Positions 1-9,965 are shown, numbered from the stretch's first letter. The stretch: DNA of 42,618 bases from Brunnivagina elsteri CCALA 953 (GCF_002289455.1 NZ_NTFS01000006.1:1-42618), one strand, 5' to 3'. Notes: a model not told the origin generated them from the letters alone. Numbers and translations are program-made.

Positions 1-189
1 TTCTGAATATAGCTTATTGCTCGCCAAAATGACCCCTCTGCATCAATACAAACATTTTAAGGCTTCAGTACTTTATTTATACAAACCATGTATAAAAATT
101 AAGCTAATATATCCCCTATTATCCTCGTGAAATAACTACGAGAGTTGGGAAGCTCAAAATTAAGTCAAAATTAAGTCAAAATTACAAAT
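1..189. other. Leader region with 11-bp tandem repeat before the first gene
   Basis: No gene is seen here. An 11-base unit TCAAAATTAAG occurs at 154-164 and 165-175, with a partial third copy at 176-185, ending a few bases before the ATG at 190. There is no recognisable Shine-Dalgarno sequence in front of that ATG. A short inverted repeat (CTCGT at about 124, ACGAG at about 138) lies just upstream. Confidence 0.5.
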
Positions 190-1314
190 ATGACAAAAGA
201 AGTTAAAACACAGCGCACAGAATATCCATTATTTATTGCCGAACAATTTGCCCTTCAAAGTAAAATTACTGAAGTGAGAGCATTTGGCAGTGGTAATATT
301 AACGACACATTCTTGGTCGCGATAGATACCCCTAGCAAACCACATTTTGTCCTACAACGGATTAATACAAAGGTTTTTCGACAGCCTCAACTGGTGATGG
401 AGAATATGCGTACCCTCACAGAACATGCTTGTCAAAAGCTACAAAATATGACTTTAAACCGTCGTTGGCAAGTACCTCGTGTATTATTAACCAAAGATGG
501 CTTTGACCATTGTATTGATGCAGAGGGGTCATTTTGGCGAGCAATAAGCTATATTCAGAATTCCCAATCTTTTGATACCATCGAGAATATTCAACATGCT
601 AGGGAAGTTGGCTATGCTTTAGGTATGTTCCACAATCTGATTGGTGACTTACCAGCCGCAAAGCTTGCCGATACACTGCCAGGATTCCATATTACACCAG
701 CCTATCTACAACAATACCAACAAATTTTATCTTTACATACCGACACAAATATCTCTGCCGAAGTCAAGCATTGCCTACAATTTGTGAGCGATCGCACTCA
801 ATGGGCACATGTATTGGAAAATGCTCAAGCAGAGGGCAAGTTACCGTTACGTTTGATACATGGCGACCCCAAAGTAAATAATGTAATGTTCGATACTGAT
901 ACCCAACAAGCAGTAAGTATCATAGACTTGGACACAGCAAAACCGGGATTAGTTCATTACGACATTGGTGATTGTTTGCGCTCTGGTTGCAATCCTGTGG
1001 GGGAAGAAATTGAAGATTGGGAGAGCGTCTATTTTGATACAGATTTGTCCCAGGGAATACTACAGGGTTATCTGGCGATCGCGAAAGATTTTTTGACTGG
1101 CAATGATTATTTATACATATATGATGCGATTCGTTTGATTACATTCGAGTTGGGATTGAGGTTTTTTAGTGATTATTTAGCAGGGAATGTTTACTTTAAA
1201 GTTAAGCATCCAGAACATAATCTTTTGAGAGCATTAGTTCAGTTTAAATTAACAGAGAGTATTGAATCTCAAGAAGGGAATATTCGTCAGGTTATTCAAG
1301 ATTTGCAGAAATAA
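190..1314 (+). CDS. APH-fold phosphotransferase (sugar/aminoglycoside kinase-like)
   Basis: A 374-residue soluble protein of the aminoglycoside phosphotransferase superfamily. The Brenner motif HGDPKVNNVMF begins at His224, with catalytic base Asp226 and metal-binding Asn231; the metal-binding aspartate follows in IIDLDT (Asp246). The N-terminal lobe begins with a nucleotide-loop-like GSGNINDTF stretch and VLQRIN, the equivalent of the ATP-lysine strand with Gln-Arg. This layout resembles N-acetylhexosamine 1-kinase (NahK)-like proteins, often annotated as phosphotransferase or mucin-desulfatase-like. The substrate cannot be deduced; a small sugar or amino sugar is an inference. The start is the first ATG and has no clear ribosome-binding site. 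It stands alone, 179 bases before the next gene. Confidence 0.75.
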   Translation: MTKEVKTQRTEYPLFIAEQFALQSKITEVRAFGSGNINDTFLVAIDTPSKPHFVLQRINTKVFRQPQLVMENMRTLTEHACQKLQNMTLNRRWQVPRVLLTKDGFDHCIDAEGSFWRAISYIQNSQSFDTIENIQHAREVGYALGMFHNLIGDLPAAKLADTLPGFHITPAYLQQYQQILSLHTDTNISAEVKHCLQFVSDRTQWAHVLENAQAEGKLPLRLIHGDPKVNNVMFDTDTQQAVSIIDLDTAKPGLVHYDIGDCLRSGCNPVGEEIEDWESVYFDTDLSQGILQGYLAIAKDFLTGNDYLYIYDAIRLITFELGLRFFSDYLAGNVYFKVKHPEHNLLRALVQFKLTESIESQEGNIRQVIQDLQK

Positions 1315-1420
1315 GTAAGTTGGTACAAATAAACCTAATGATGTAATAAAAAGGAAAATACTCATAAACTTTGAAATCCCATTGATTTTAACGTAAATTT
1401 GACAAAACAAAGCATTAAAA

Positions 1421-1458
1421 GCCTCTCCTCTTAATAAGGGAAGAGGTTGGAGAGGGGT
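1421..1458. repeat. Degenerate copy of a dispersed pyrimidine/purine palindrome
   Basis: A CCTCTCCTCTT arm, AAT loop and AAGGGAAGAGG arm form an imperfect hairpin followed by TTGGAGAGGGG. The layout matches the cleaner copy at 22735-22768 (CCCTCCCCTT-AAT-AAGGGGAGGG followed by TTAGGGTGGGG), so both belong to one dispersed family. It lies 36 bases before the next coding region and may affect its transcription. Confidence 0.6.
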
Positions 1459-1493
1459 AATATTTTATTTATTGAAACTCTGGTACAACCAAA

Positions 1494-2042
1494 ATGGAAC
1501 AGACATTTTCACTCAAACCTTTTCCTGCTACGGAAACCCAATCAGATATCAAAATTACTGGGAAAATTGCCCGAAATGAGAACCTATTACTTATCAGTTA
1601 TGCACTCACAGGGAATATTTCCGAAGTCGAAATTCTAACCCCATCAGATAACCCAACGCGAAAAAATGAACTTTGGGAACATACATGTTTCGAGTTCTTT
1701 ATTGGGATTAAAAACTCACCTCGCTATTGGGAATTTAATCTTTCCCCTACGAGTGATTGGAATATTTATCGTTTTGATGGATATCGTCAAGGAATGCAAG
1801 AAGAAACTGCATTTTCCACACTACCATTTAGTATTTCTCAAAGTTCAGATTGTTTAGCGATCGCATTAGATTTTGACTTGAGTAAAATTATCCCTAACGA
1901 AGAAATAGTAGATGTTGCGATCGCATCTGTGATTCAATCTAAAAATAGCCAAATAAGTTATTGGGCATTGACTCATTGCGCTGGAGAAGCTGATTTTCAC
2001 CAACGTGGTAGCTTTGTTTTGGATTTTTCCCAGGATAGTTGA
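1494..2042 (+). CDS. DOMON-like domain protein
   Basis: A 182-residue protein resembling the cyanobacterial 'DOMON-like domain-containing' family, a beta-sandwich related to carbohydrate-binding module 9 and DOMON folds. Characteristic stretches are LWEHTCFEFFIG near residue 60, YWEFNLSPTSDWNIYRFDGY near residues 78-97 and a C-terminal SYWALTHCAGEADFH. It has no signal peptide and no membrane segment. Family members may bind haem or sugar, but the role of this cyanobacterial subgroup is not established. The ATG at 1494 fits the family's usual start; a TTG/GTG-initiated reading frame overlapping from 1447 is a shadow. Two HIP1 octamers fall inside the gene. Confidence 0.7.
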   Translation: MEQTFSLKPFPATETQSDIKITGKIARNENLLLISYALTGNISEVEILTPSDNPTRKNELWEHTCFEFFIGIKNSPRYWEFNLSPTSDWNIYRFDGYRQGMQEETAFSTLPFSISQSSDCLAIALDFDLSKIIPNEEIVDVAIASVIQSKNSQISYWALTHCAGEADFHQRGSFVLDFSQDS

Positions 2043-2345
2043 TAAAATCCCTGCGTTTCTCTGGGTTTAAAATCCAATATTTGCCTCTTTTGGTGGATAT
2101 TCTCAGATTAATCTCATCAATTATAATAATATTTGATTTATGTCACGCAGAGGCGCGGAGAAGAATATACAGGAATTACACCAACCAAAATTGTCATTGT
2201 CACCGAAACCGAGTGTAGGGAAGCAATCTCAGTATTTTGGGAGATTACGTAGCTATTACTCGTAATGACGTAATTATGTTACTTGTGCGTAAGTCCTAAT
2301 CTAAAATCGTAAGATAAAATACACAAAAATATATCAAAAATACTT
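2043..2345. other. Intergenic region with a dispersed-repeat copy
   Basis: No gene is seen. Bases 2134-2163 (GATTTATGTCACGC and onward) are the reverse complement of the family seen at 32427-32460, which ends GCGTGACATAAATC. The remainder is AT-rich with no clear promoter or terminator. Confidence 0.5.
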
Positions 2346-4121
2346 ATGCAAACGAGCGAACAACCAAAAGAGTCTAATAATCCCCTAGCAAGATTTGAAG
2401 GATTTTTCATTCAAATGGTAATGCCAGGATTAGAGGGAAGATGTGGGGAAATAGTGACTCAATTCCTGGGTTCAGATTGGCAAATTAAACCGATTGGTGA
2501 TAACTATACAGAATTTGAGATAACCCTAAACGATGATGCTTTATCCGCAAAACAGGCTTGGGATAAAAGTTATGAACTGCGATCACAACCTGGTATTATC
2601 GATGCAGAGCCATTATTTACTGTCCCCATAGCAGAAAATAATAACTGGGATGAAGAATTAAAACCTCAGTCTCTAGACTCAGAAAATCAAGCGAATCAAA
2701 TATCTGAAGATGGTGAAAACCCAGATTGGAGTCTAAAGCAACTTCGAGTTTTTGAAACATGGCAACGTTTTTTCCCCGACCCCAATAAATTACCAGGTCA
2801 TGGGATAATTATTGGACATCCCGACACTGGATATACACCACATCCAGAAATAGTTAATAATTTACTCACAGCACAAGGTTTCGATTTCCTCAAGAATGAT
2901 AATAACCCAACCGATGAACTACAAAGGTCAGGGGGAGAAGTTATCAATAATCCAGGACATGGGACATCAACTGCTAGTGTTATCGTTAGTCCCCAATCTG
3001 CACAAGCAAATTATCCTAACGGCAAGTATGTCACAGGGGTTGCACCAGGAGCAAAAATAATTCCCCTACGAGTCACATATTCAGTCGTACTTTTGAGCAT
3101 TCGCAATCTTGCCGAAGCAATCGAGTATGCAGCAAACAATGGAATACATATACTCACAATTAGCTTAGGTGCTGCTTTTCCTAACCAACGCTTGCGAACC
3201 GCGATAATTTATGCTCAAAAGCGAGGTGTAATCATTGTATCAGCATCGGGGACATCGGTTCCCTTTGTGGTTTATCCTGCGGCATATGATGAAGTAATTG
3301 CCGTTACAGGTAGCACAGTCGAGCGGGGAATTTGGATAGGGGCAACGACGGGGAAACAGGTAGATGTAGTAGCTCCAGGAGCTTCGATTTGGTATGCTAA
3401 AACTCGTAAGCAAGAGAATAGCGATGAATTTGAATACAGTATAGAAAGTGGTGCGGGGACTTCATTTTCTGCCCCATTTGTCGCAGGCGTAGCAGCTTTG
3501 TGGTTATCATATCATGGAAGAGATAATTTAATTGAACGCTACGGAGCCGAGAAAATTCCGTTTATTTTCAATCAATTATTACGGGATACTTGTGATACAT
3601 TCCCGACATGGAAACCAAATAAACATGGTGCGGGGATTGTGAATGCTGAGAAGTTACTTGATGCACCTTTACCTGACAATGTCAATCAATCAATTATTGT
3701 ACCAGGTATGGCATTGCAACAGTATTCACCTGTAGATAGCGGTAATATAGATACTTTTAGTCATCTATTTGAATCCCAATTACCAACAAGTGAATCGGCA
3801 AATAGTTTCCTATATCGAGACGATGAAAAATTGAATTCTAGTCTTGGTGAAATATTACAAGTCAGTGAAGCCGAATTACCCCAACGCTTGAAGGAAGTCG
3901 GTCAAGAATTAGCCTTTTACTTAACAACTAATCCAGAGCTTTATAAACAATTTGCAGCCAGTTTACAGAATCAAGAACCATCCCCAGAATTGTCATCAAA
4001 ATCCTTATTAACCCAGTTCAAATCGAAAGAAGCCGAGAATCTGAATTCGATGCGTGGAATGTTATTAAAACAGGGAATTTCAGAAGTCTTGAAAAAGAAA
4101 ATAGAGAACAAATTGCCTTAG
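2346..4121 (+). CDS. Subtilisin-like S8 serine peptidase with altered oxyanion residue
   Basis: A 591-residue subtilase. The catalytic triad is visible: Asp160 in HPDTGYT, His205 in GHGTSTASV and Ser373 in GAGTSFSAPFVAG. The roughly 130 residues before the peptidase domain may act as an inhibitory propeptide-like region. No signal peptide or membrane segment is seen, so a cytosolic enzyme is likely. The C-terminal part (about 440-591) is hydrophilic and helical and carries no recognised domain. The oxyanion-hole asparagine of subtilisins, normally in an AAGN context, appears as Thr303 in SASGTS, so activity may be low or altered. Family assignment is firm; the substrate is unknown. Confidence 0.85.
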   Translation: MQTSEQPKESNNPLARFEGFFIQMVMPGLEGRCGEIVTQFLGSDWQIKPIGDNYTEFEITLNDDALSAKQAWDKSYELRSQPGIIDAEPLFTVPIAENNNWDEELKPQSLDSENQANQISEDGENPDWSLKQLRVFETWQRFFPDPNKLPGHGIIIGHPDTGYTPHPEIVNNLLTAQGFDFLKNDNNPTDELQRSGGEVINNPGHGTSTASVIVSPQSAQANYPNGKYVTGVAPGAKIIPLRVTYSVVLLSIRNLAEAIEYAANNGIHILTISLGAAFPNQRLRTAIIYAQKRGVIIVSASGTSVPFVVYPAAYDEVIAVTGSTVERGIWIGATTGKQVDVVAPGASIWYAKTRKQENSDEFEYSIESGAGTSFSAPFVAGVAALWLSYHGRDNLIERYGAEKIPFIFNQLLRDTCDTFPTWKPNKHGAGIVNAEKLLDAPLPDNVNQSIIVPGMALQQYSPVDSGNIDTFSHLFESQLPTSESANSFLYRDDEKLNSSLGEILQVSEAELPQRLKEVGQELAFYLTTNPELYKQFAASLQNQEPSPELSSKSLLTQFKSKEAENLNSMRGMLLKQGISEVLKKKIENKLP

Positions 4122-4504
4122 GAATATGAGCAATATTATATAACCGCCAAGTCGCCAAGGGAAGAAGGAAAGAAGAAAAGAAGTTCATGAATCATTTAGG
4201 GTTACTATAGCAGTCCTAAATCATTTGTGTTGGCGTAGCCTGCGCTTAAATTATATATCAATATATTTCTTTATTCTCTCTGCGTCTACCCTGCGGGTAG
4301 GCACGAAGTGACTTCCAAAGGTAGTCACTCCGTGCCTATGGTGGTTTATCTCCTTATTTATATTTTCATGAATCAAATAGGATTGCTATATAGTATTTTG
4401 TCCAAATACTTAACTTGCTTCCAAATAAAAATAATTCACGAGAATGATGTTAAGGGGACGCGATCGCATTAAACTAGTACGGTTGCACTCTCACATTTGT
4501 TAGA
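4122..4504. repeat. Intergenic region built from dispersed repeats
   Basis: No gene is seen. It holds an AACCGCCAAG-type repeat at 4141-4160 (relatives at 30511-30540 inverted and 37229-37254), a CTACCC-TGC-GGGTAG hairpin near 4286-4300, and a long hairpin with arms 4299-4313 and 4323-4337. In the long hairpin 14 of 15 positions pair, flanked by further pairing. A HIP1 octamer lies near 4460, 40 bases before the photolyase start. Confidence 0.6.
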
Positions 4505-5947
4505 ATGTCCGATTTAATTTTGTTTTGGCATCGTCGCGATTTACGCACTTCCGATAATACAGGACTAATTGCAGCAAAAGAGCAAACCCGCAAAGTTGTG
4601 GGTATATTTTGCCTCGATCCAAATATTTTAGAAAGTGATGATATTGCCCCAGTGCGAGTGACGTATATGATTGGTTGCTTGCAAGCACTGCAAAAAAGCT
4701 ATGTGGAAGCAGGAAGTCAGTTATTGATTTTGCATGGCAATCCCACACAAGTGATACCCCAAATGGCAGCAGCATTGACTGCAAAGGGGGTATTTTGGAA
4801 TTGGGATGTGGAACCCTATTCCCAGAAACGGGATACTGTAATTGTTGATGCGTTGAAAGAAAAGGGGATTGAGTTTCTAGATCGAAATTGGGATCAAATT
4901 TTGAATGTACCCGATGAAATTCGCACAGGAACAGGCTCACAATACACCGTTTACAGTCCTTTCTGGAAAAATTGGAGTACCAAACCAAAAGCCAAACCTG
5001 TCCCTAAATTAGAGGATATATCCGGGTTAACAGCAGCAGAAATGCAAATTGCCCAGGCAAATGGTGCGATCGCATTACCCAGTGCGAAGGATTTAGGATT
5101 TATTTGGGATGGGGATTTAGTCATTGAACCGGGGGAAGTTGCAGCGTTGGAAAGGTTAGAGGAATTTGCAGCGACTGGGATTAATTCATACCAAGAAGAT
5201 CGGAATTTCCCTGCTGTTGATGGCACATCAAGATTGAGTGCAGCATTGAAATTTGGGGTAATTGGCATTCGCACGGTATGGCAAGCAACCCTGGAAGCAA
5301 TGGAAAATAGCCGCAGTGACGAAACAACAGCAGCAATTCGTACCTGGCAGCAAGAAATTGCATGGCGAGAATTTTACCAACATGCGATGTATAATTTTCC
5401 TGAACTTGCGGAAGGTGCATTTCGGGAAACCTTTAAAAATTTCCCTTGGGAAAGCAATGATGAATATTACCAAGCATGGTGTGAAGGTAGAACTGGATAC
5501 CCCATAGTTGATGCAGCAATGCGACAAATGAACGAACTCGGTTGGATGCATAACCGTTGTCGGATGATTGTAGCGAGTTTCTTTACCAAAGACTTGCTAC
5601 TCGATCCACGCTTGGGGGAAAAGTATTTTATGCAAAAATTAATTGATGGGGATTTATCAGCAAATAATGGTGGTTGGCAGTGGAGTGCATCGAGTGGAAT
5701 GGATCCCAAACCAGTGCGTATTTTCAATCCTGCCAGTCAAGCGCAGAAATTCGACGCTGAGGGGGAATATATTCGGCAATGGGTTCCCGAATTACGTTCT
5801 GTGGATACAGGGGATTTATTAACGGGAAATATCACACCATTGGAGCGGGATGCTTTAGGTTATCCCCAACCGATAGTAGACCATAAAATCCAACAGAGAA
5901 TATTTAAAGATAAATATCAGCAGAGGAAAGGGGTTATATCCTCGTAG
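4505..5947 (+). CDS. phr: Deoxyribodipyrimidine photolyase (CPD photolyase)
   Basis: A 480-residue class I photolyase that would split cyclobutane pyrimidine dimers in DNA using blue light. The N-terminal Rossmann antenna domain starts [15 protein letters not shown], the usual photolyase opening. The C-terminal FAD domain has [14 protein letters not shown] near residue 285, the conserved GWMHNRCRM and ASFFTKDLL segments near 350-370, and [19 protein letters not shown] near 395-413, including the Trp-rich electron-transfer region. The length is typical. Cyanobacterial members usually carry 8-HDF as antenna, but that cannot be read directly here. The start at ATG 4505 agrees with the family N-terminus. 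It is a single gene with repeat-rich DNA on both sides. Confidence 0.92.
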   Translation: MSDLILFWHRRDLRTSDNTGLIAAKEQTRKVVGIFCLDPNILESDDIAPVRVTYMIGCLQALQKSYVEAGSQLLILHGNPTQVIPQMAAALTAKGVFWNWDVEPYSQKRDTVIVDALKEKGIEFLDRNWDQILNVPDEIRTGTGSQYTVYSPFWKNWSTKPKAKPVPKLEDISGLTAAEMQIAQANGAIALPSAKDLGFIWDGDLVIEPGEVAALERLEEFAATGINSYQEDRNFPAVDGTSRLSAALKFGVIGIRTVWQATLEAMENSRSDETTAAIRTWQQEIAWREFYQHAMYNFPELAEGAFRETFKNFPWESNDEYYQAWCEGRTGYPIVDAAMRQMNELGWMHNRCRMIVASFFTKDLLLDPRLGEKYFMQKLIDGDLSANNGGWQWSASSGMDPKPVRIFNPASQAQKFDAEGEYIRQWVPELRSVDTGDLLTGNITPLERDALGYPQPIVDHKIQQRIFKDKYQQRKGVISS

Positions 5948-6379
5948 AGCAATACAAAATTTTCAGATTGCGATCGCTTTCCTTGAGTTACTTGCTTCCA
6001 CAACTTGAGAAATATTGCGAGATATATTGCGATCGCACTGGATATGGGGAAAACGAAAATTGGTAATAAAGTGTTGGGTTACGACGCAATCTAAATTTAT
6101 CGTCTGGTTACAAATATAACTCGTGCCTCTTCATCCAACCTACGAATTTAACTACAAATTTAACTGATTTAAATCTCAATCTTTTCCTTGTTCAGTTATA
6201 TAGTTTTGAATTTCCCGTGGTTGTACTTCCATACCTCGCTTGATGCACCAATTATCACGTAATTCCTAGCATTGTATTCCTCCTAACCTTGCAATTTTGA
6301 CTACTCTTTACGAAAATCAAAACATTTGTTGGTAAATATCAGCTAAAAATAAAGTCAGTAACAACACGCAATTATCACT
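5948..6379. other. Intergenic region before acs: HIP1 sites, dispersed repeat, toxin stub
   Basis: Contains two HIP1 octamers (near 5970 and 6030), a dispersed repeat at 6072-6164 that starts TGTTGGGTTACG and ends AACTACAAATTTAACT (relative at 32366-32418), and a minus-strand toxin remnant at 6176-6232. Bases 6233-6379 presumably hold the acs promoter, but no clear consensus is visible. Confidence 0.55.
6176..6232 (-). pseudogene. N-terminal stub of a RelE/HigB-like toxin gene
   Basis: Reading the minus strand from ATG at 6232 gives MEVQPREIQNYITEQGKD followed by a stop, 18 residues in all. This matches in style the first residues of cyanobacterial RelE/ParE/HigB-type mRNA interferases, whose next residues are usually of the PFxEWLxSL kind. 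Here the frame stops, and 12 bases further on a dispersed repeat (6072-6164) begins, so the rest of the gene seems to be lost. No antitoxin gene is present. The similarity is from memory over a short stretch, so this is tentative. Confidence 0.45.
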
Positions 6380-8353
6380 ATGTCCCAACCCACGATAGAA
6401 TCAATCCTCAAAGAAAAGCGTTTATTCCCCCCCAGCAGTGAATTCTCCCAAAATTCTCAAATCAAAAGCCTTGCAGATTACGAAAAGCTCTACGACAAAG
6501 CAAAGGCAAACCCCGAAGCATTTTGGGCTGAACTTGCGGAAACTGAATTACACTGGTTCCAAAAATGGGATACTATCCTCGATTGGACAAACCCTCCCTT
6601 TGCTAAGTGGTTTGTCAATGGCAAGATTAATATTTCTTACAACTGTATTGACAGACATCTGACTACATGGAGAAAAAATAAAGCGGCAATTATTTGGGAA
6701 GGGGAACCAGGAGACTCCCGTACCATCACTTACGCACAACTACACCGAGAAGTTTGTCAGTTTGCAAACGTACTCAAAAACCTGGGTGTAAAAAAAGGTG
6801 ATACCGTCGGTGTCTACATGCCGATGATACCAGAAGCCGCCGTGGCGATGCTCGCCTGTGCCCGGATTGGTGCGGTACATAGTGTTGTTTTCGGTGGTTT
6901 CAGTGCCGAAGCATTACGCGATCGCTTGAATGATGGTAAGGCAAAACTAGTGATTACAGCCGATGGTGGTTGGCGAAAAGATGCGATCGTCCCCCTCAAA
7001 CCCCAGGTTGATAAGGCTTTGGCTGATGGTGCTTGTCCCACGGTGGAAAATGTCTTAGTCGTTAAACGTACCGCCCAAGATGTAACAATGGAGACAGGGA
7101 GAGACCATTGGTGGCACGAATTGCAAAAAACTGCGATCGCAGATTGTCCCGCAGAACCAATGGACAGTGAAGATATGCTGTTTATTCTTTACACTTCGGG
7201 AAGCACGGGAAAACCAAAGGGTGTTGTCCATACCACTGGTGGTTATAATTTATACTCCCACATGACTACCAAGTGGATTTTTGACCTGAATGACCAAGAT
7301 GTATATTGGTGTACTGCTGATGTCGGTTGGATTACGGGACATAGTTACATTGTTTATGGTCCCCTTTCTAATGGAGCAACGACGGTAATGTATGAGGGAG
7401 CGCCCCGTGCTTCCAATCCTGGTTGTTTTTGGGATGTAATTGAAAAGTATGGTGTAAATATTTTTTATACCGCACCAACTGCGATTCGTGCTTTCGTCAA
7501 AATGGGTGAACAGCATCCAAATGCCCGTAATCTTTCATCTCTACGGCTGTTGGGTACTGTTGGTGAACCCATCAACCCGGAAGCTTGGATGTGGTATCAC
7601 AAGGTGATTGGTGGGGAAAAATGCCCCATTGTTGATACTTGGTGGCAGACGGAAACCGGGGGAATCATGATTACTCCCCTTCCTGGTGCTATCCCCACCA
7701 AACCCGGTTCCGCAACCCGTCCTTTCCCTGGTATCCTTGCAGATATCGTCGATTTGGATGGTAATTCTGTCCCCGATAACGAGGGGGGTTATTTAGCTGT
7801 AAGATACCCTTGGCCTGGGATGATGCGGACTGTGTACGGTGATGATGATAGATTCCGTCGTACTTATTGGGAACATATTGCCCCCAAGGATGGTAAATAT
7901 ACTTATTTTGCTGGGGATGGGGCAAGAAAGGATGAAGATGGCTATTTTTGGGTCATGGGTCGGGTTGATGATGTATTAAATGTATCTGGGCATCGACTGG
8001 GGACAATGGAGGTCGAATCGGCGTTAGTTTCCCATCCTGCGGTTGCTGAAGCTGCTGTAGTGGGTAAACCGGATGAGTTGAAAGGTGAGGAAATTGTTGC
8101 TTTTGTGACTTTGGAAGGTACATATACAGGTAGCGACGAACTCAGTAAGGAATTGAAGCAACATGTGGTCAAGGAAATCGGTGCGATCGCACGTCCCGGT
8201 GAGATTAAGTTTACCGATGCCCTACCGAAAACACGCTCTGGAAAGATTATGCGACGGTTGTTACGGAATCTTGCAGCCGGAGAGGAGGTATCTGGTGATA
8301 CTTCAACATTGGAGGATAGAAGTGTTTTGGATAAATTGCGTGAGGGTACGTAA
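6380..8353 (+). CDS. acs: Acetyl-CoA synthetase (AMP-forming)
   Basis: A 657-residue acyl-adenylate-forming enzyme that activates acetate with ATP and CoA to acetyl-CoA. The P-loop-like A3 motif [19 protein letters not shown] starts at Tyr271. [11 protein letters not shown] (A5), [14 protein letters not shown] (A7) and the C-terminal catalytic SGKIMRR with Lys622 are all present; this lysine is the one acetylated in regulated Acs enzymes. The N-terminal [17 protein letters not shown] stretch and the overall length (about 650 in the family) fit Acs rather than propionyl-CoA synthetase. It lies alone upstream of a repeat-containing gap, so there is no operon evidence. Confidence 0.96.
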   Translation: MSQPTIESILKEKRLFPPSSEFSQNSQIKSLADYEKLYDKAKANPEAFWAELAETELHWFQKWDTILDWTNPPFAKWFVNGKINISYNCIDRHLTTWRKNKAAIIWEGEPGDSRTITYAQLHREVCQFANVLKNLGVKKGDTVGVYMPMIPEAAVAMLACARIGAVHSVVFGGFSAEALRDRLNDGKAKLVITADGGWRKDAIVPLKPQVDKALADGACPTVENVLVVKRTAQDVTMETGRDHWWHELQKTAIADCPAEPMDSEDMLFILYTSGSTGKPKGVVHTTGGYNLYSHMTTKWIFDLNDQDVYWCTADVGWITGHSYIVYGPLSNGATTVMYEGAPRASNPGCFWDVIEKYGVNIFYTAPTAIRAFVKMGEQHPNARNLSSLRLLGTVGEPINPEAWMWYHKVIGGEKCPIVDTWWQTETGGIMITPLPGAIPTKPGSATRPFPGILADIVDLDGNSVPDNEGGYLAVRYPWPGMMRTVYGDDDRFRRTYWEHIAPKDGKYTYFAGDGARKDEDGYFWVMGRVDDVLNVSGHRLGTMEVESALVSHPAVAEAAVVGKPDELKGEEIVAFVTLEGTYTGSDELSKELKQHVVKEIGAIARPGEIKFTDALPKTRSGKIMRRLLRNLAAGEEVSGDTSTLEDRSVLDKLREGT

Positions 8354-8773
8354 TTTAGAAATATACTCCAGTAAACTAATTGACGCTTTCTAAATAAAGT
8401 ACATTTTTCTGGGATGGGCAATATGTCCATCCTTATATATTGGGAAAATCAAATTATTTACGTTAAAGATTCTATAATTCTGCGTTCTAGATTCTATCTT
8501 CTTGTTTTGGTAAAAAGGGATTAGAGATTTTGCTTAAGATTAACGTGAGTACCCTGCGGTTCGCAAGCGATGACAGAATATTAATATTATCTATTTTCGG
8601 TAGTGAAATTGCGAGATAAATATTCCTCAAAATTTGATTGTATTCACCAAAAATATAAAAATACCAAAAATGTTTGCAAGTTAAATAAGATTGCTGTATT
8701 ATCTTGGGTTAGCAATTCATGACTGGGAATTTTGCCCACGATTTTTTTGAATATACTTTACTTTTAATTTCTA
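8354..8773. other. Intergenic region, no gene seen
   Basis: AT-rich spacer. A partial dispersed-repeat fragment (ACCCTGCGGTTCGCAAGCGA, near 8552-8571) is present. No convincing terminator follows acs and no clear promoter precedes the next gene. Confidence 0.4.
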
Positions 8774-9205
8774 ATGAGCGAACAAACTATTTACGATGAA
8801 ATTTTGGGTGAATTAGTCTGGAATCAGGACGATGAATGTTGGACAAGTCAAGTCCAATTTACTTTAGAGCATATAGTTAATATTACTATAGACCCAGAGG
8901 ATGTAGAAACGGGTTCGATAATTTTGATGGCAAGAAAATCTTTTTCTCAGCTTCAGCAAAATGAAGATAATATACGTCATCTAATTTCTGAACAAATGCT
9001 GGGTGATTATAATGAGAATTGGAATGATGGCGAAAAAATTGATATTCAAGACTTTATCGACAGTATCAAACTTGAAGATATTGTGTTTAATGCAAATGGA
9101 AATATTCAGCTTTTTTATAATGATGGATATTTATTTGCAGGTCATGGAATAATGGTAACAATCGATGATACAGGTAGTTATCAAGAAGCTATTTTGTTTG
9201 GTTAA
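8774..9205 (+). CDS. DUF2262-like protein
   Basis: A 143-residue acidic cytosolic protein. It opens with DEILGELVWNQDDECWTSQV and has a central WNDGEKIDIQDFIDSIKLEDI and a C-terminal IQLFYNDGYLFAGHGIMVTID. This pattern (short beta N-terminus, W-x-D helical middle, then a YxDGxLFxGHxI strand) is what I recall of the DUF2262 family, of unknown function. Such proteins are often scattered among toxin-immunity or accessory genes, but nothing here supports such a role. It is not in an obvious operon. Confidence 0.55.
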   Translation: MSEQTIYDEILGELVWNQDDECWTSQVQFTLEHIVNITIDPEDVETGSIILMARKSFSQLQQNEDNIRHLISEQMLGDYNENWNDGEKIDIQDFIDSIKLEDIVFNANGNIQLFYNDGYLFAGHGIMVTIDDTGSYQEAILFG

Positions 9206-9412
9206 ATTCTGATTTTCTACTGTTGATGTTAAACAGTCTCCTATATCGATCGAGGTATGAGTAGAAAATCAAATCATAAATTTTTATTTCTTCTTGGTGA
9301 GGAATTACCCTCAGTCAGAAAAGTAGTATTATTTGAAGTAGTGGTTATTGATGGTAAAAATTTCCCAAAAATACCCATCGATTGACCTAATAAATTTAAC
9401 TAGATTGGCTGT

Positions 9413-9799
9413 ATGTATAAGCTAAAATTATTACTTTTACCAGTTTCCCTGTCACTTTTTATAAGTACCCTATTTGTTAACTTTTCGTCACCAAGGGTAC
9501 TAGCTGAAACTGTATCTTTTGTTGCTCGCGATGTTGAAAATTTACATCAGAAACAAACTAAGAACGGGAATTTTAACCCGCAAGGTTTTTCCCAAGACAT
9601 TCAAAGATGGCAAGATTACGATCGCAAATTACAAGAACAACGCGATCGGCAATGGCAAAATAATAAACGTCAATGGCAAGATTACAACTGGAGATTACAA
9701 CAACGCGATCGGCAATCGCTCGATTACAATCGTCAATGGCAACAACAGCAAAGACAATGGGATAATAATCCCCAATGGCAAGATTATTATCCCCAATAA
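9413..9799 (+). CDS. Small secreted Gln/Arg/Trp-rich repeat protein
   Basis: A 128-residue protein. Residues 1-31 form a signal peptide (KLKLLLLPVSLSLFISTLFV, cleavage probably near VLA-ET). The mature part is dominated by degenerate repeats with the core RQWQDY or RQWQxx, each about 7-14 residues, rich in Gln, Arg, Asp, Asn and Trp. They would make a charged, possibly helical or disordered periplasmic or outer-surface protein. No known domain is seen and no function is proposed. Several in-frame GCGATCG sequences suggest that repeat expansion took place in the local HIP1-rich sequence style. The next gene, 166 bases on, also encodes an exported protein. Confidence 0.6.
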   Translation: MYKLKLLLLPVSLSLFISTLFVNFSSPRVLAETVSFVARDVENLHQKQTKNGNFNPQGFSQDIQRWQDYDRKLQEQRDRQWQNNKRQWQDYNWRLQQRDRQSLDYNRQWQQQQRQWDNNPQWQDYYPQ

Positions 9800-9965
9800 T
9801 TACCAGGCAAAATCTAGGGAAATAGATAAATTATTAACATCTACCTGAAGACAGATTGTGTGAATGGGAGCAAAATCACGACATTTTACGTCTTATATAT
9901 TTTGGATTGTAAAAGCTAGTTACATTGAACTAGTTTGTAGAGACTAAATATAAACGGAAGCATTT

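Noticed and set aside
4500-4988. 162-codon minus-strand frame opposite the photolyase
   Set aside because: It is antisense to a clearly conserved gene and has no family resemblance.
7942-8430. 162-codon minus-strand frame opposite acs
   Set aside because: Shadow of the acs reading frame with Ser/Thr/Pro-rich nonsense composition.
9257-9385. 42-codon plus-strand frame starting MSRKSNHKFLFLLGEE
   Set aside because: The GAGG is only two bases from the ATG, composition is unremarkable and no family is recognised.
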